From contig PUQB01000322.1 in the NCBI GenBank assembly GCA_003024785.1, positions 62,001 through 126,000 of the forward strand: a stretch of DNA of 64,000 nucleotides, read 5' to 3'. Of the stretch, positions 21,690 through 34,440 are shown piece by piece. Position 1 is the first letter of the stretch, and the number at the start of each line of letters is the position of its first letter. The notes beneath the pieces were generated by a model. The model made no database searches, was not told where the DNA came from, and was given only the letters and a program-made list of their open reading frames with translations. Source of the stretch: Selaginella tamariscina (taxonomy: Eukaryota; Streptophyta; Lycopodiopsida; Selaginellales; Selaginellaceae). Both the position numbers and the translations under genes were made by a program.

Positions 21690-23905
21690 GTGGGGATTTC
21701 AATCGAGTGGATGTACGACTTAAGGTGGTTCTCGTTGACCTTCTGTCGTAGTGGCTATCCATTGATGTCTAGCAGTACCATCTTGTTATCAAAGACCTCA
21801 TATGGTCCTTTCCATCCTGGTCTAAACTTGCCCTTTCGGATTTCTTGTGGCTTCTTGTACCACCATTGCCCAAGTTTGTACATGTGAAGCTTCTTTCACT
21901 TGTCTCTCTCCTGCTTGACTTGATGTTGGTGGTCTCCATGGTTAGATGTGCCACGAGCCATTTGTCATCGAGTTGTTCCAGCTGTTCTAGCCTTCTATGA
22001 GTAATCGTCGGCTCTTCTGTGATTTTGTTCTCCATGCTTGTTTGTAAGTTGGGGATGGCAAACTCCATGGCATGATGGCTTCCAAGCCATATGCCAGACG
22101 AAAGGGTGTGGCTCCAGTTGCAATTTTGAAGGTCATCCAATACACCCATAAGACGAATGGTAATATTTCCTCACACTGCCGGGGTTCACTATGCATAGCT
22201 TCCTCAAGATAGTCACCAATGTCTTGTTTGTGGACTTGACTTATTCATTCTCTTGTGGGTAGTATTGCTATTGATGTCTGGTGCTTGATGACGAATATGT
22301 TGATCAGCTTGTGGACCATTTCGTTGATGAAGTGACTCCCTTGGTCCAACACCATTTCCAATGGACAGCCAAACCTGGTTAGGGATGTTCCCATAAATGA
22401 ACCTGGATATTTGTCTTGCCTTTGCCTCTCTGAGTGACTTTGCTTTCACCCACTTTGTGGCATAATTTGTTGCCACTAAATGTACCTAGAGTGTGTCATG
22501 TGGGCGTTCGGATTGATCAGGTCTACAAAGTCTAGGCCCCACTTTTCAAATGCCATTCCTATGAATGGGTGGTACTGTCTCGTGTGCACTAAGTCAAGGA
22601 TGTTAGGGATTTCCCATTCTAAGGGACATCTTTGGAGGATGTCATCTCTCTCCTGCTTGTATAGTTGATCACCAATTAACTGGAACGGTAAGCACCTTTG
22701 GGTGAGGTTGCATTTGTGGCTGGGAAACATCCAAGAAAGCCCATTCAGCTTGTTGCCGAGGTAGTGGCATATTGGTTGTTGCCACTCTAGGATTTCCTTG
22801 TTAGCCCATGGGGGTCATGCTGTTCTATCATGGCTTCAAAGAGGTCAGCATTTAGTATATCAAGTAGTGGTGCAGACTTAGGTTGTTCACTACTTGATAT
22901 CCTGAACAAGAGACTAGGGGATACATGTAACTTACATGCCTTGTGGATCACGATGAAATCAAACTCCTGCAGCAAGAGAGGTTGTCTCACAATTGTGGCT
23001 TGTTAGCGAGATAAAGCAAGGCATGATGATCCATAATTAGCACAAAGTGGTTGCCAAGAGATAATGACGGAACTTCGAAACCATGTAGATCACTAAGAGG
23101 CATTTCTTATCCGTTGTTGAGTAGTTTGGCTAGTGTCATGAGCCGGCTCTCATATCCTATGGGGCGCAACATCCATGCTTCATCTTCTTGGGACAAAACG
23201 GCACCTGCCACTATGTTGAATTTATTTGTTTGTAGGTGGAATTGTTGATTCCAATTTGGTGGAATGAAGATGGGTACTTCTACCAATTGACAATTTATGT
23301 TTTCAAATGTTGTTTGTTGGTCGGCCCTTTACTTCTATGATACTTTCTTTGTGAGTAGCTCGGTCATTGGTTGGGCCCTATCACGTATTTTCTAATGAAC
23401 TTGCAGTAGAAGCCTGTCTTTCTCAAGAATTGCCTGAGCTCGGTCATATTCTGGGGATGTGGCATTTCTACTATTGCCTACACCAATCCTGGGTCTACTG
23501 TGATGCCTCCCTTGGATACGATGTGTCCTAATAGCTTCTCTACAATCATGCCAAACATACATTTTGATAAGTTAAGAGATATTTCATACTTTCGACAGCG
23601 TCAAAATACCCATTTGAGATTCTTGACATGCTCTTCCACTGGCCCATATGCTGTGAAGTCATTTAGGAATGCCCATACAAAGTGTGTGAAGTTGTCCGGG
23701 AATACTCACTAGACCAACCTTTGGAAAGTGGTTGTGGCATTGTAGAGGCTGAACGACATTACCTTGAAGGCTTAAGACCCCCAATCAATGTTGAATGCTA
23801 TCTTGTTTGATCTTTTGCTACAATCATGACATGATTAAAGCCATTCATGGAAGAGTACATCCCGCTACATCCTCCAAGATGGCCTTGGTGATGGGATGGG
23901 GAACG
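21690..23905 (-). pseudogene. Ty3/gypsy pol fragment (RT, RNase H, integrase), left copy
   Basis: From high to low coordinates the minus strand shows reverse transcriptase pieces (SLYNATTTFQRLV near 23,730; LGHIVSKGGITVDP near 23,520), RNase H pieces (DHHALLYLANKPQL near 23,010; QPLLLQEFDFIVIHK near 22,960), and integrase pieces (FEKWGLDFVDLINP near 22,540; ATNYATKWVKAKSLREAK near 22,450; LAYGLEAIMP near 22,090). Order and motifs are those of Ty3/gypsy. Many stops and frameshifts interrupt it. The reverse transcriptase is cut at about 23,909, where an unrelated LTR begins. Confidence 0.85.
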
Positions 23906-23909
23906 GGTC

Positions 23910-25560
23910 TGTCATAGTTTTTACTATGACTCCCCTTTACTTTGGATGTTGACTGTTGTTATTTACTGTACTATGTTGATAAGCTCTAGATGTAGTAAGA
24001 AATAGGCCCGCTTAGTGTAGTGATGGTCCGGCCGGGTGTCATTAGGTATTTGCAAGAAACTCTAGGCCAAAGCTAGAACTTACCTTCTAAAAAACTTTTA
24101 CCCTAGTTTTTCGTGTCTCGGTTGGGTTAATGGTTAATTTGGGTGAGTTCAACATGTCAGATTATGTTTAGAAATACTCTTAGGTTTGACATGTTAGGGT
24201 TTTAGGGTTGATGGATAACACACTAAGTATATTCCCTTTAGGAATGAGATTCCATGCCAGCCCACTTATGTAAACAGGAGGGAGGGGGGGGGGGCGCGGC
24301 CTCTGTCACATAAATAAGGTTAGAGTATGTAGGAGTGAGGGTTCTTAAGTTCATGATTGAGCTCATTACTCTTCTTCTGGTGCAGCTCTAGCGTTGTGTC
24401 GTCAAGGCACAACCCTCTGTTTGTGCCGCCCTAACTTCCGAATGACAAGGATACGTTCCACCTTTGGGTAGCTTACCCTTAACATTGGCGAATCCATACT
24501 TGGGAGGTCTTGTCAGAATGCATGTTTCAAGAGGCAAAGGTTGAGGCTTGTCTCTAGCCTCCTCCTCCACGTCAAGCTTAGGTGTAACACTCATGGCTGA
24601 GCAAGGCACATTCATGTCTTGTCCAACCATGGGCATGAGATCTTGTTTAACGGGTTCACATTATCCAGTTCTTGAGGGTTCACTAAGGGGTTCTAAAGTT
24701 GACATTTAGGAGCCACGTTTGTGGCACTTGGTACAACTCTTGAATCTAAGGGGCTATGGCATGATAGCCCACATCGAGGAAGGCAGTGCACATAGAGATG
24801 TACACTAGGCTAGACGTCACACGATACAATGTTTAAGGCACGCCCTTTGGGGTTGTATTATGGGCTTGTCGCCAAGGGGTTGGATACTCTAGCAAACAGA
24901 CATGCTTGTGCTCGCACTAGGGTGCTAAGCCTTGGGCATTGCTCAAGGGAGGTTAAGTCTTGTAACTAGATGTGCTTATGCACACTTGGTAGGGGGTGTT
25001 CTCCTTAGAATCCAGGGGTTGAACAACCTAAGCTTGTTAGCAGGAGCCTTTTCATGAAGCACTCGCAAGGTCATGTACTTAGGGTTATCCAAACTTAGCC
25101 CTAGGGAGTTTGTTAATAGAACATTCATGTTTGCCAATGACGCACACTCGTGTCCTCACTAAGTACTAGCCTAGGTCTAGGTATAACTTGGCCACTTAAA
25201 CCTCTAGGGTTAGTCGGGTTCAAGGTACCCCTTTGTCGCCCTAAAGGGGTTGTACTCCCATATGAAGGTGATTCCTCAAGGGATAAGTGACGATGCCTTA
25301 ACTCTGTCACGGGGGCATGTGTGAGACACATCTCCTTTGTGGGGTTAGGGCATGAGCCTGTTTAGGTCTACGGGAATAAGATCCTAAAGTCTTCTCGGGA
25401 TATCCTTTAAGGTTCGGGGATGGTCATTCTAGGGATTTAGGTAGGACTCTAAGTCTTCTGTTTAACTAGGCATCTCAGTTAGACTCTTTGGGGTTGTCTT
25501 GAAAGACTTAGCGTTGCCACTTGGCAGCACGTGTTAGCCCTCCAAGTTAAAACTCTGACA
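23910..25560 (+). mobile_element. Lone LTR, plus orientation
   Basis: It starts TGTCATAGTTTTTACTATG and ends AAAACTCTGACA, matching the LTRs of the element at 41,262-48,553 in reverse. It is about 1.65 kb with no internal region on either side. The five bases before (GGGTC) and after (ATGAT) do not match, so it lacks a target-site duplication. That suggests recombination between different elements or a later rearrangement. It interrupts Ty3/gypsy reverse transcriptase sequence. A G-run lies near 24,282-24,293. Confidence 0.8.
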
Positions 25561-25699
25561 ATGATGAGGTGTAGATTTTTATTTTATAACAATTCTTTAT
25601 AAGTGTTTTGAATGTTTTCATTAAGAGAGTGTTTTTTTTTTATCACTTATTATTTCCTTACGAATTCTATAACGTACTATAATCATTTATATATAGCAT

Positions 25700-27220
25700 G
25701 AGATGTGTTATAAGCATTAGCTTTCCTTATAGGTTTTTGCTTTCACCCATTTAGTAATATAATTCTTAAATACTAAAATATATTGATTCTTTCTTGGATT
25801 TTGAGTCTTATTAAAATCCATTCCTCACCTTTGAAAAGGTACAAGTAGTAAGATTGGATTTAAAAGATATATCTATTTTTTAGGTAGTAATTGTGCTCTT
25901 TGGCACTTATCACATTTCTTACAAAATCTCTTACATCTTTTTATAACATAGGTCACCACAATCCGGTCTATATATTTTCTTAACAGTTATTTTCTTTATG
26001 AAATGTCTTCCTACCAACCTGAATGGGCCTCTCTCAGGATATCCAAAAACCTTAAGAGGTTCACACAACGGTTAAACTTCATCCTGACCAATCTTATGTA
26101 ACTTTTCTTCCACCAAAGAAAACATCGTGTCCTCCCAGTCAGTTGTCTCACATGATGGTGAACTAATCTTTGTTGATAAATAAACTTTTTATGTCATCCA
26201 TCCATGTAGGAGGAATTTGCAATAAAATAAATGTGCATCAAGAAATTTATCCATATGCTAGATTAAAACTTTCATGTCTTAATACAACTCAAATGATCAT
26301 TCTATTTCATGCTGCCTTCCTGGCTTATGTATTATTTAAAATCATTACTCTTGTAATATGAGAAACCATTTAGCCAACCTTCCTGTTAGAATTGGCTTAT
26401 TTAAAATGTGTAATAAAGCCTTATGATTTACAAAGATTTTAACTTTATTAGTTAATAAATAATGTTTGAATTTATGAATTAAATAATATCATTCTTAAAG
26501 TTTCTTTGATGTCATATAATTTACTTATGTTAGTGTTAACTTGTAACTTGCATAGTAGATAGGACGATTTTTTTCATATTCTTGTGTCTATGTAAGGATA
26601 ACTCCTATCATAATATATGAAGCATCTACTTGCACATGAAATTCTTTATTCCATTTAAGATTTACTAGTATAGATGTTGTAATTAAGGATTTTCTTAATT
26701 TATCAAAGGTTTCCTGACATTCAAGAGTCCACTTGTAAGATTTAAAAGGTCAATCAAAGGTTTAGTTATTTGAGCATAATCTTTAATAACCTTTAAAATT
26801 TAGAGCAACATGATTTTGTTTGCATATTTGAAACATTTTTCTAAGCAATAAATTTTCTTTATATTTACACATTAAAATCATTCATAAAACTTTCACAAAA
26901 TCTAATAAATATTCTCAAAAAGTGTCTGTTTAATTTTTTAAAAAGTAAAAAGTGCATTATAAAGGCCAAATGGCACAACCTTGTATGCATATGCACCCCT
27001 TGGGTTTATAAAAATTGTTTTATGTTAATCCTCAAGAGCCATTAAAATTTGATTATATTCTGAGAATTCATTCATAAAAGAATACATTTCATGTTCAGCC
27101 ACACTATCAAGCATTTTCTATATAAATGAAATATGGAAAACATCAATTCTTCATGGCATCATTTCCTCTCCTACCTCTTAATTTCTTATAATTTAATTTC
27201 TGATTCTTTGTAAGAATAAT
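25700..27220 (-). pseudogene. Second, older Ty3/gypsy pol relic
   Basis: Minus-strand frames carry integrase traces (ITKWVKAKTYKES near 25,740; CQRAQLLPKK near 25,890), an RNase H trace (NHKALLHILNKPILTGRLA near 26,420) and a reverse transcriptase trace (YKVVPFGLYNALFTF near 26,970). Stops are frequent and the DNA is far more AT-rich than the relic at 21.7-23.9 kb, so it is a different and more decayed lineage. Confidence 0.7.
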
Positions 27221-27924
27221 CACAAGTGGTGATAACCATTGTGCATCATGTATAACAGTTTATTTACCTCCTCTTTAATAAGCTATACATAATTAAGGTT
27301 CATCCTATATGCTCTATGTTTCACAGTACATCTACTGGTAACACTCCTCTTTTGAACAACCCACCACAAACTTCATATAGGTTATCCTTGTTGGGCCAAC
27401 TAGTTACTCATAACGTTGCCAACACGAAGCAGCATGTACATTGATACCATGTATTGGTATTTGCATGCGAGCTGCATGCTCTACACGATTGATGGGAATT
27501 CACAGTCTGCTACATAAATATTTACTAGAGAAATTTAGCTGTACATAAATGTTCAAGATGTGGTGATTGTATGCATACGGACACACGTATAAGTATTACA
27601 TGTACCAAGGTGAGGGGCAACCGTTACATCAAGAGCAGAGAATTGCTTAATAGCCATAGAGAGATCAAATATCAATAAAATTTAGTATATATAATATAAT
27701 CTGCAAGATTTATACAAAAACAATGAAGTGTGAAACTCAGTAAAGTCACATAAACTCAGGATTTGCATGGTGATGACGTCGAATAGCCATTTGGCAATAG
27801 TGTATTACCACATATTAAAACTTTAAGTATTACCACATATTAAAACTTAATATGTAATATAGTAGATGCTTGTGAACAATCAAACAATATAGAAAAGTGC
27901 TTGCATAAGGAGTCCATGTAAGTC
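27221..27924. other. No gene recognised
   Basis: AT-rich DNA with short direct repeats (TATTACCACATATTAAAACTT twice near 27,803-27,848). No open frame with recognisable content. Confidence 0.5.
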
Positions 27925-29041
27925 TTAGCACACAAGCAGATACACAGCGTCGGATACCTGTCTCACGGCTGGCCTGAAACTAAATGTGCAGCATGTGAGA
28001 GGACTCGGACTAAACCCTGGAAAGAATTCCACTCGTTTGATGCAACCTTGTAATTGACAAGGAGCTCCTTGAGAAAAGAATTGAATCCATATGTTGTCTT
28101 GGCCATCACTTATATGAAAAGCACAGCCGACTCGATCGTCCAGCAGTGGAGATTGAGACACGAGTTTGTATGAAACGTGCTTGAAGACTCCAACACGCTC
28201 TGCCTCTGCCTCTGTCTCCTCCATATTGTTGACGATGAACGTCCCATGTCACATACAACAATAAATCCCCCAGTCACCTTCACCTTCCATATTGGGGGCG
28301 TGCCCTCCAGTTCTGTCCATGAATCTGTGTTCATGTCATAAGTGACAACAACATTGCCATGCCAGTCGTAAGCAGGGAGCGGGTTGCTTGTGCCTTGTGT
28401 CAAAGGTACAGAGTCATGATGCTCTCTCACCGGTTTGCAAGCTGAGTTTCCACTCTCCTATCCTGGAACTGAATACGTGTGCTCGCGTTAATAGCTCCTC
28501 TTCTGAGTCTTTCTAGCTCCAATATAGCCACTTTCTATTCACCAGTCTCTTTGAAGCATGTGAAATTCCAAAACCTCCGCCACTAAACTCTAACTATGTC
28601 AGACAAAAAGACTACAACTATGTAACAAAGTACCTTTTGTGGGGGCGTGCATTCGACCTCTTTACTTGCTCGAGTAACTGGGTTGAACCAGCACTCACGT
28701 GAAATCCTTAGCAAAGGGTGAGAGAAAACAGAGTAGCCCTTCTGTCGGCCAGGAACCACTTTTTAGAGGGTTCTTTTAATTGGACCTGCTTGTTGGTGGT
28801 GGTTTTGAAGCGTCAAGTCCCCATTCCATGCCGGAAATGATCCAAGACTCTCTGGGGATGTTGCATCGTGCCAATTAAGAAGGAACTACAGAAGAGTTTC
28901 AGGATTTGCAGACAGCCCATGCAACAAGATGGGCAGCTTGAGAAAGACCCACCTGAAATAAGGGAAAAAAGCATCGTCATTGTAAGGCAGGAAGAGAAAT
29001 GCATACCTGAGAAGCTCCTCTGGCAGATTGTGGAGATGCAT
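27925..29041 (-). pseudogene. F-box/kelch-like pseudogene, minus strand
   Basis: It begins at ATG 29,041 (MHLHNLPEELLR), followed by a 54-nt intron (29,006-28,953; CAG/GTATGC to TTTCAG) at exactly the position of the intron in the gene at 35,923, then WVFLKLPILL. Frameshifts follow. The kelch-like half appears as SNPLPAYDWHGNVVVTYDM and SQSPLLDDRVGCAFHISDG near 28,390-28,080, ending at about 27,925. It is more diverged from the 16.2/35.9-kb pair than those are from each other. Confidence 0.75.
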
Positions 29042-29924
29042 CCGCCTGCACATCCCTAGTGGGTTGTTTAGTACTAACCAAGGTGAGGTCACCCTAAAAA
29101 AGTCTTTAACCCTGTTGGCCACATTAAAATTACTTAAGAATTTAAATAAAGATTTGACACATTTCGAAACCGCTCTTAAAGTAAGTGGAGTTATTTCATA
29201 CTTATCTTATTACATCTAGAGGCTCATTATGAATTATATTAAATAGTAACAAAGTTATAATTAAAATTATAATAGTTTTAAAAGAGCAAGTGCTTAGAAT
29301 TTTTAAATGCATCTCAAGATGCATCCTTAGAGACCAAATCACTATAAATATAACTGTTTTTCACTCTATTCATTGGAAGCTTTATAACCAGGAAAAACAA
29401 AATAGAGCTATAGTAAAATTAAAAATAACGTGTATTTCGTACAGCACTTGTATATAAGCAGGGTTTCTATGAATACAAACCATCTCCTATCTAGTTATTT
29501 ACCAATTCTTTTGCCAGGATAAAAACCATAGATGCATACACAATGCACACGCCCCATTTAATTTCAAAATTTAAGGGGTTTTCCTTACTTTAACTAAACT
29601 ATTGAGTTATTAGAGAGAGAAACTTATGTACAAGCATGCATAAACATACATACATATATATACACACAAATAATATCATATACAATATACACATGTATCA
29701 ATTTAACATTAAATGTGTGGGCTAGCCAACCTTCTCTTGTAAAAAATTATTCCTAGAATATTGGGGACTCTTTGCTTATGTTTTAGTTAATCCTAGACCT
29801 TTATATAGTGTATATAAATTTGTATAATATATAGAAATTGGCATTATAAAAATAGTAGTTTATTTACAACACAAACATAGGCTAAACCCTTGCCCCCACT
29901 AATACACAGTTTGTGTGATGTAGG

Positions 29925-30235
29925 ATTTTGGAAGTTTGAATGAAAAGTACTTAGTTATGCTGGATTGAGAAGACTCAAAAGAGTAGCTCGAGCAAAACCT
30001 TTGACAAGAGGCACAAGCAACCCGCTCCCTGATTATGACTGACATGGGAATGTCATTGTCACTTATGACATGAACACAGATTCACCTACAAAAACTAGAG
30101 GGCATGCCCCAATTACAGAAGGTGAAAAATTGGCACCTCTTGTCTTGGTTTCCATTGGTGGTCAATCTAGTTGGCTTTGCTTTTCATGTAAGTGATGGCC
30201 AAGATAACATATGGATTCAGTTCTTTATATCATAA
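29925..30235 (+). pseudogene. F-box/kelch-like relic, plus strand, 3' half only
   Basis: TTTTGGAAGTTTGAATG, GGCACAAGCAACCCGCTCCC, GACATGAACACAGATTCA and AGTGATGGCCAAGATAAC align in order with the second half of the minus-strand pseudogene at 27.9-28.5 kb. Stops interrupt all frames. The F-box half is missing. It forms an inverted pair with that pseudogene. Confidence 0.65.
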
Positions 30236-31162
30236 ATTAAAGCAATAGACATGGAGAGTGTGCCTTATGGGAATACAATTGAAAAGATAACCCATGTGTA
30301 TGTCATTTTGCACTGGAATCTATTGTTGTTGTGCAACGTTGAAGAACTAACCACATGAGGTTCAACATGCATGTGCGTGTGAATCTTGAGCTATAGATAT
30401 AATATCATGGGAATCACTGCAAGTTGTTTGATTCATGTGGTACAGGCATTTCTTGGGTGGATATCCCAGGTGGTTGGGAATGTGTGTGTGCGTGGTCTAT
30501 AATGTACATGCGCATAATCTAGGTTTTATATACTTTTAATTATATAAACACATCTAACATATAACCACAAGATTAAGCTATAGTGTGTATATGTTTGTGT
30601 TTGAAAATAAACTATGCGTTCTCTTAAGTTTCAATACATATATTCAACCTTGCATATTTCTATAATGTCAATCTTTATATAGTACACAAAGTTATGGCAC
30701 TAGACTACTACAAGCTTGGGGAGAATACTGCATTTCATATACATATCTAGTTAACTATAAGAAAATCCTAAAATAGAGCATCTATAAGGTTTAAGATGTA
30801 TATAAATAACAAGGGTATATATAATGATATAAGAAAGAGTCTCCTTTTTAACTTACAAAAGTTAAGGTATGAAATATAAATAAAAAATTCTTGAAAATAT
30901 ACATTAAGTAAAATATAATTTAACATTAGTTTGCATATATAAATGTAAGAGTACCTATACATGTCGAGGGGGGCTGCAACACACCACACAAATATGGGTG
31001 TGTGGGTGTCAAATTGAGTTTGATTAAGGGTTAAGGAAAAATTTGGATTAGGGTTTAGCATCATCAATGAATGAATGGCCGTTGGTTCCTGGATGCGTGC
31101 GTGGAATCATGGGTATTTAAGGAATGTCCTATGCCCTAGGTATTATTTGATCTCATTTTTTC
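30236..31162. other. No gene recognised
   Basis: AT-rich intergenic DNA. GGATTAGGGTTTAGC near 31,046, about 115 bases before the next ATG, resembles a telo-box. Nothing else was supported. Confidence 0.45.
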
Positions 31163-32102
31163 ATGGCATATTCTGAGCTTCTTCCTGGCTTGCCGCAAGA
31201 CATTGTGGAGGGAGAAATCCTACCACGCATATCTAGGAAATCCAGGTGCGTTGCGTGTTTAGTGTGTAAAGATTGGAAAAGAAGCATCGAACAACTGCCT
31301 CCTTTGCCGCCTCCTCACGGGCTTATAGTTTACAATGAAGAGAAAACATGCTACCAGTTTATCGAGTTCGATGAAGATGGTATGAAGTTTGATTTTGTTA
31401 TGTGTGGAAGGATTGGACTTAAGAAGATAGGCTATTGTAATGGCATTGTCTGGGTATTTAGGCCATTTTGTTATTGTTACATGGACATGTGCAGTGGTAA
31501 ACTTGAATGGAAAAATCTACCATGGAGGAACGAATTACACCTAAATAATACATGGTCAAGTGAATTATCCTTAATCTCATTGATTGGAGAATGCAGTTGT
31601 AGTATACGAAGGATTGAATGGCTTAAATCACCAAATAAACCATGGTGGTTTAGATCAACAAATTTCAAACCAATTTATATAATGATTTTAATTTAATCAA
31701 ATACATAAATTTAAATTTTATAAGTACTTTTTCAATTTATTCATTATAAAAATTATATTAATAGGGTTTACTATTCATGAATAGTAAGAACCGCGTCTAA
31801 TCTAAAAAAGTTAATCCTTACGATCCTACGAAGAATGAGTGGCTTAGGTGGCTTAAACTCTAAATAGGGGCGCATAATATGTATGATTTGCAATGGCAGT
31901 AACATTGTGGGGTAGTTTCTACAGTTGGGGATTTTGCATGGAGAGTATGAATCCCTATTATGCAGTGTTAGCAAAGGATGGTACCATTGTAGTATGTAAT
32001 TGTGCTTGCTCATTTAAACTTTCAAACGGTAATGCTCGGATTGCTTTGCTGGGGCGTGGAGAATGTATATATGGTAGTGACAGAGATGGCAAGGAACTTT
32101 AG
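31163..32102 (+). CDS. F-box protein, possibly two exons, 3' part uncertain
   Basis: ATG 31,163 opens a 177-codon frame with an F-box near the start (LPGLPQDIVEGEILPRI, then CLVCKDWKRS, residues 8-47). F-box proteins link a target to SKP1-cullin ubiquitin ligases. The rest (FIEFDEDG, GYCNGIVWVF, GKLEWKNLPW) looks like a kelch-type or F-box-associated region. The frame stops at 31,696. A second frame at 31,893-32,102 (SFYSWGFCMESMNP, VVCNCACSFKLSNG, then a stop at 32,102) plausibly continues the same protein after an intron, but I could not place the splice sites. It is unlike the F-box family elsewhere in the window. Confidence 0.55.
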
Positions 32103-33840
32103 AGAGGAGAGGTGGATTGGGCACAAAATAAGGTTGTCTAGAATAAAATTTACGAGTCCGAGCACATAATTATATTAACTACATATTCGCACTGCACTGT
32201 TAAAATCAAAGGTGAAGTGGATTTTAACTTGGAAAATTAATATATTTAAGGAGTCTCTTAAGATTGAGTTTTTCCTTTTAAAAATTTAAATAGATGAGTA
32301 TATTGAATGTTTAATAAATCCATATAAAAAAACAATATATATGAGAAAATTTCAAGTAAAATCATCATCGTATTACATGACAAAGAAAAGTTAAAAAAAA
32401 ATGACCAAGAAAAATTAAAAAGAAAATGACCGTATTATGGATAGGGCTAACAAACGATTAGGTTATAATAAGTGGCTAGGATGTTAGAATGGATAAGAGT
32501 TTGAATAACAAATTATGGGATGTATAAATAAAAGGGAAGGGTGTAAAGAAGAACATTTTGTATTGTATTTTATTATTCCTATATTAACATATTAAGCATT
32601 ACTAGGTACGTGTGTGGGTTATGCTGTTACGATGGGATTCATAGTAGTATTATGTATATTTCTATGTGTTCTGCAACATTCTTTAGGCTTAATCATCTTT
32701 ACTCTTACCTATGTATGTAAATTTAAGAATTTTGTGTGGATATGTGTTCAACGAATCATTGATGTTGTGTAGTAAGATTTTTAGCTTTTAACACTACAAT
32801 AAAAAATCATATTAATTATTTGCATACCTCATAAACAATTTAAAATAATGTATACCTAAACAAAAGACAAGTTTAGAGCACACAATTATATGACTACGTA
32901 TGGACACATATACATGTGTATATATTTATTTAAATTAAAGGAAAGTCGTCTTTTTTAAAGTGTTAAAAATCTTGGAGTTCATCTAACTTAACAAAAAATA
33001 TAAAGGGCTGTTTATCTTGAATTGTTTTTGTTCCTATCACATTTCACAAGAGAGTTATGGGGCATTCACCTATATCTTGATAGATGCTGAATGCATTATT
33101 TAGGATATAGGTTAAGGCATGTAGACATCACATAATATACATGATTATATGCAAAAACTGGTGTGGTTTTTTGTTACTTTTTTGTGGTTTTTTTATAACA
33201 AAAGATGTGCACACAAACACACTTAAATACATGTACTCACATAAATAACCATATGGAAAACCATGTCAAGGCATACACAAACTTAGAAAGCCATTAAGCT
33301 TGCTTTAAAGTCGTTGCAATAACCAGTAAGTAAACCCTAATGGTTTGCCATGTGATTTCCTTTTTCACAACCAAAATGACTTTTCTTTATAACTGCCTTT
33401 GAATTGAAATCTATAATTAGGTGTAATTATTAATTAATTATTTAAAAATCTTTAATTAACTATACTTAGAATTGGTACACGGAAAATATTGGATTCTTAT
33501 GCCAAAGTAGATCCAAAATGTAATAAATACAAAAGAATATTCTATACTAACGAATAATAAAAATATTATATGATATTCGAAGAGTATTTTTAAATCTTAA
33601 ACTCGTCATGTATGCTTACGGGGTTGAATATACATGTACAAAAAATATATGCACAACAATTATATATAGAATTCCTTATATACATAAATCTATTCTGCAT
33701 GTTTGTGTGAATTTCAAAGGCAATCATAATTCAGTCACCAAATGGATCATTTAAACAAAAATCATTATCGTATCTTTTGTTTTCTTTTTCATTTTTTGCA
33801 CAAGCTCTTTCTACCTTTGTATCTAGTTACCCACCTCAAT
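32103..33840. other. No gene recognised
   Basis: AT-rich DNA with simple A-rich runs near 32,390-32,430. No domain-bearing frame on either strand. Confidence 0.45.
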
Positions 33841-33849
33841 GTTCAACAT

Positions 33850-34440
33850 GCATGTATCTTCATGTCGTCTAAGTCATCACCCCTGACGGGTTTTACAAAA
33901 TGGGTGCGATCGATATTTATCGCTTGTAACCACCACTTGACATTGCTATCCAGTTCTTGAAGTTCCCTGCATATATATGTTTCAGCATAGAAACCTTATC
34001 ATATGTATTAGATTAAAAACATACGTATGTAAGTGGATTAATGACTTTGTACCTCATCTTCATTGTATGAACTGTTGCAAAAGTGAAATGACGGATACAG
34101 GCTACATCACTTGGAGAGCTTGAGTTTGAGCTCTCCTAGGTGACAATCACGACAAGTTGGGTCAGCTTCTCAAAAGCAGCTGCAACACAATAACTTAATA
34201 TTAATAAGTTGTTATTGTGTGTATGTATGTATGTATGTATCAATATGTACATATGTATGTATGTATATATGTATCTATATATAAAACATGCACACACACG
34301 CACCTCAGCCAGCATTTGTGCAACCTGCTTGTTGGAGGCTTGGCATGGAAATTTGGCCAAAACTGCTCAACACTTCCAGAAGAGATAGAGCCTAGCTGCT
34401 CTTCCATCTTTGATGTGAATCCATAATCTACAAAGTATCA
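33850..34440 (-). other. Possible minus-strand exons of an unidentified gene
   Basis: Three stretches look coding and are flanked by splice-like signals on the minus strand. They are 34,432-34,303 (DYGFTSKMEEQLGSIS, then CTGAG/GTGCGT), 34,183-34,065 (after TTGTGTTGCAG, ending ATGAG/GTACAA) and 33,968-33,850 (after TATATGCAG: LQELDSNVKWWLQAINIDR then HFVKPVRGDDLDDMK). The last is convincing as protein. The phases do not join cleanly, so this may be a decayed gene. I recognise no family. Confidence 0.3.
34218..34282. repeat. GTAT/TATA microsatellite
   Basis: Runs of TATG and TATA repeats lie between the proposed exons described above. Confidence 0.9.

Larger units (their letters stand above)
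15137..22295 (+). repeat. Segmental duplication, left copy
   Basis: The sequence from CTTGCATATTTTTTCATG onward matches 34,838-41,261, then resumes at 48,554-49,165. It spans non-coding DNA, an F-box gene, an F-box relic, a gag-like region, an LTR-like stretch and the integrase end of a Ty3/gypsy element. The match ends at GTGCTTGATG. The left copy has more reading-frame damage in the F-box gene. Confidence 0.9.

Noticed and set aside
33742..33960. 72-codon plus-strand frame
   Set aside because: It overlaps the more protein-like minus-strand exon and has no recognisable content.
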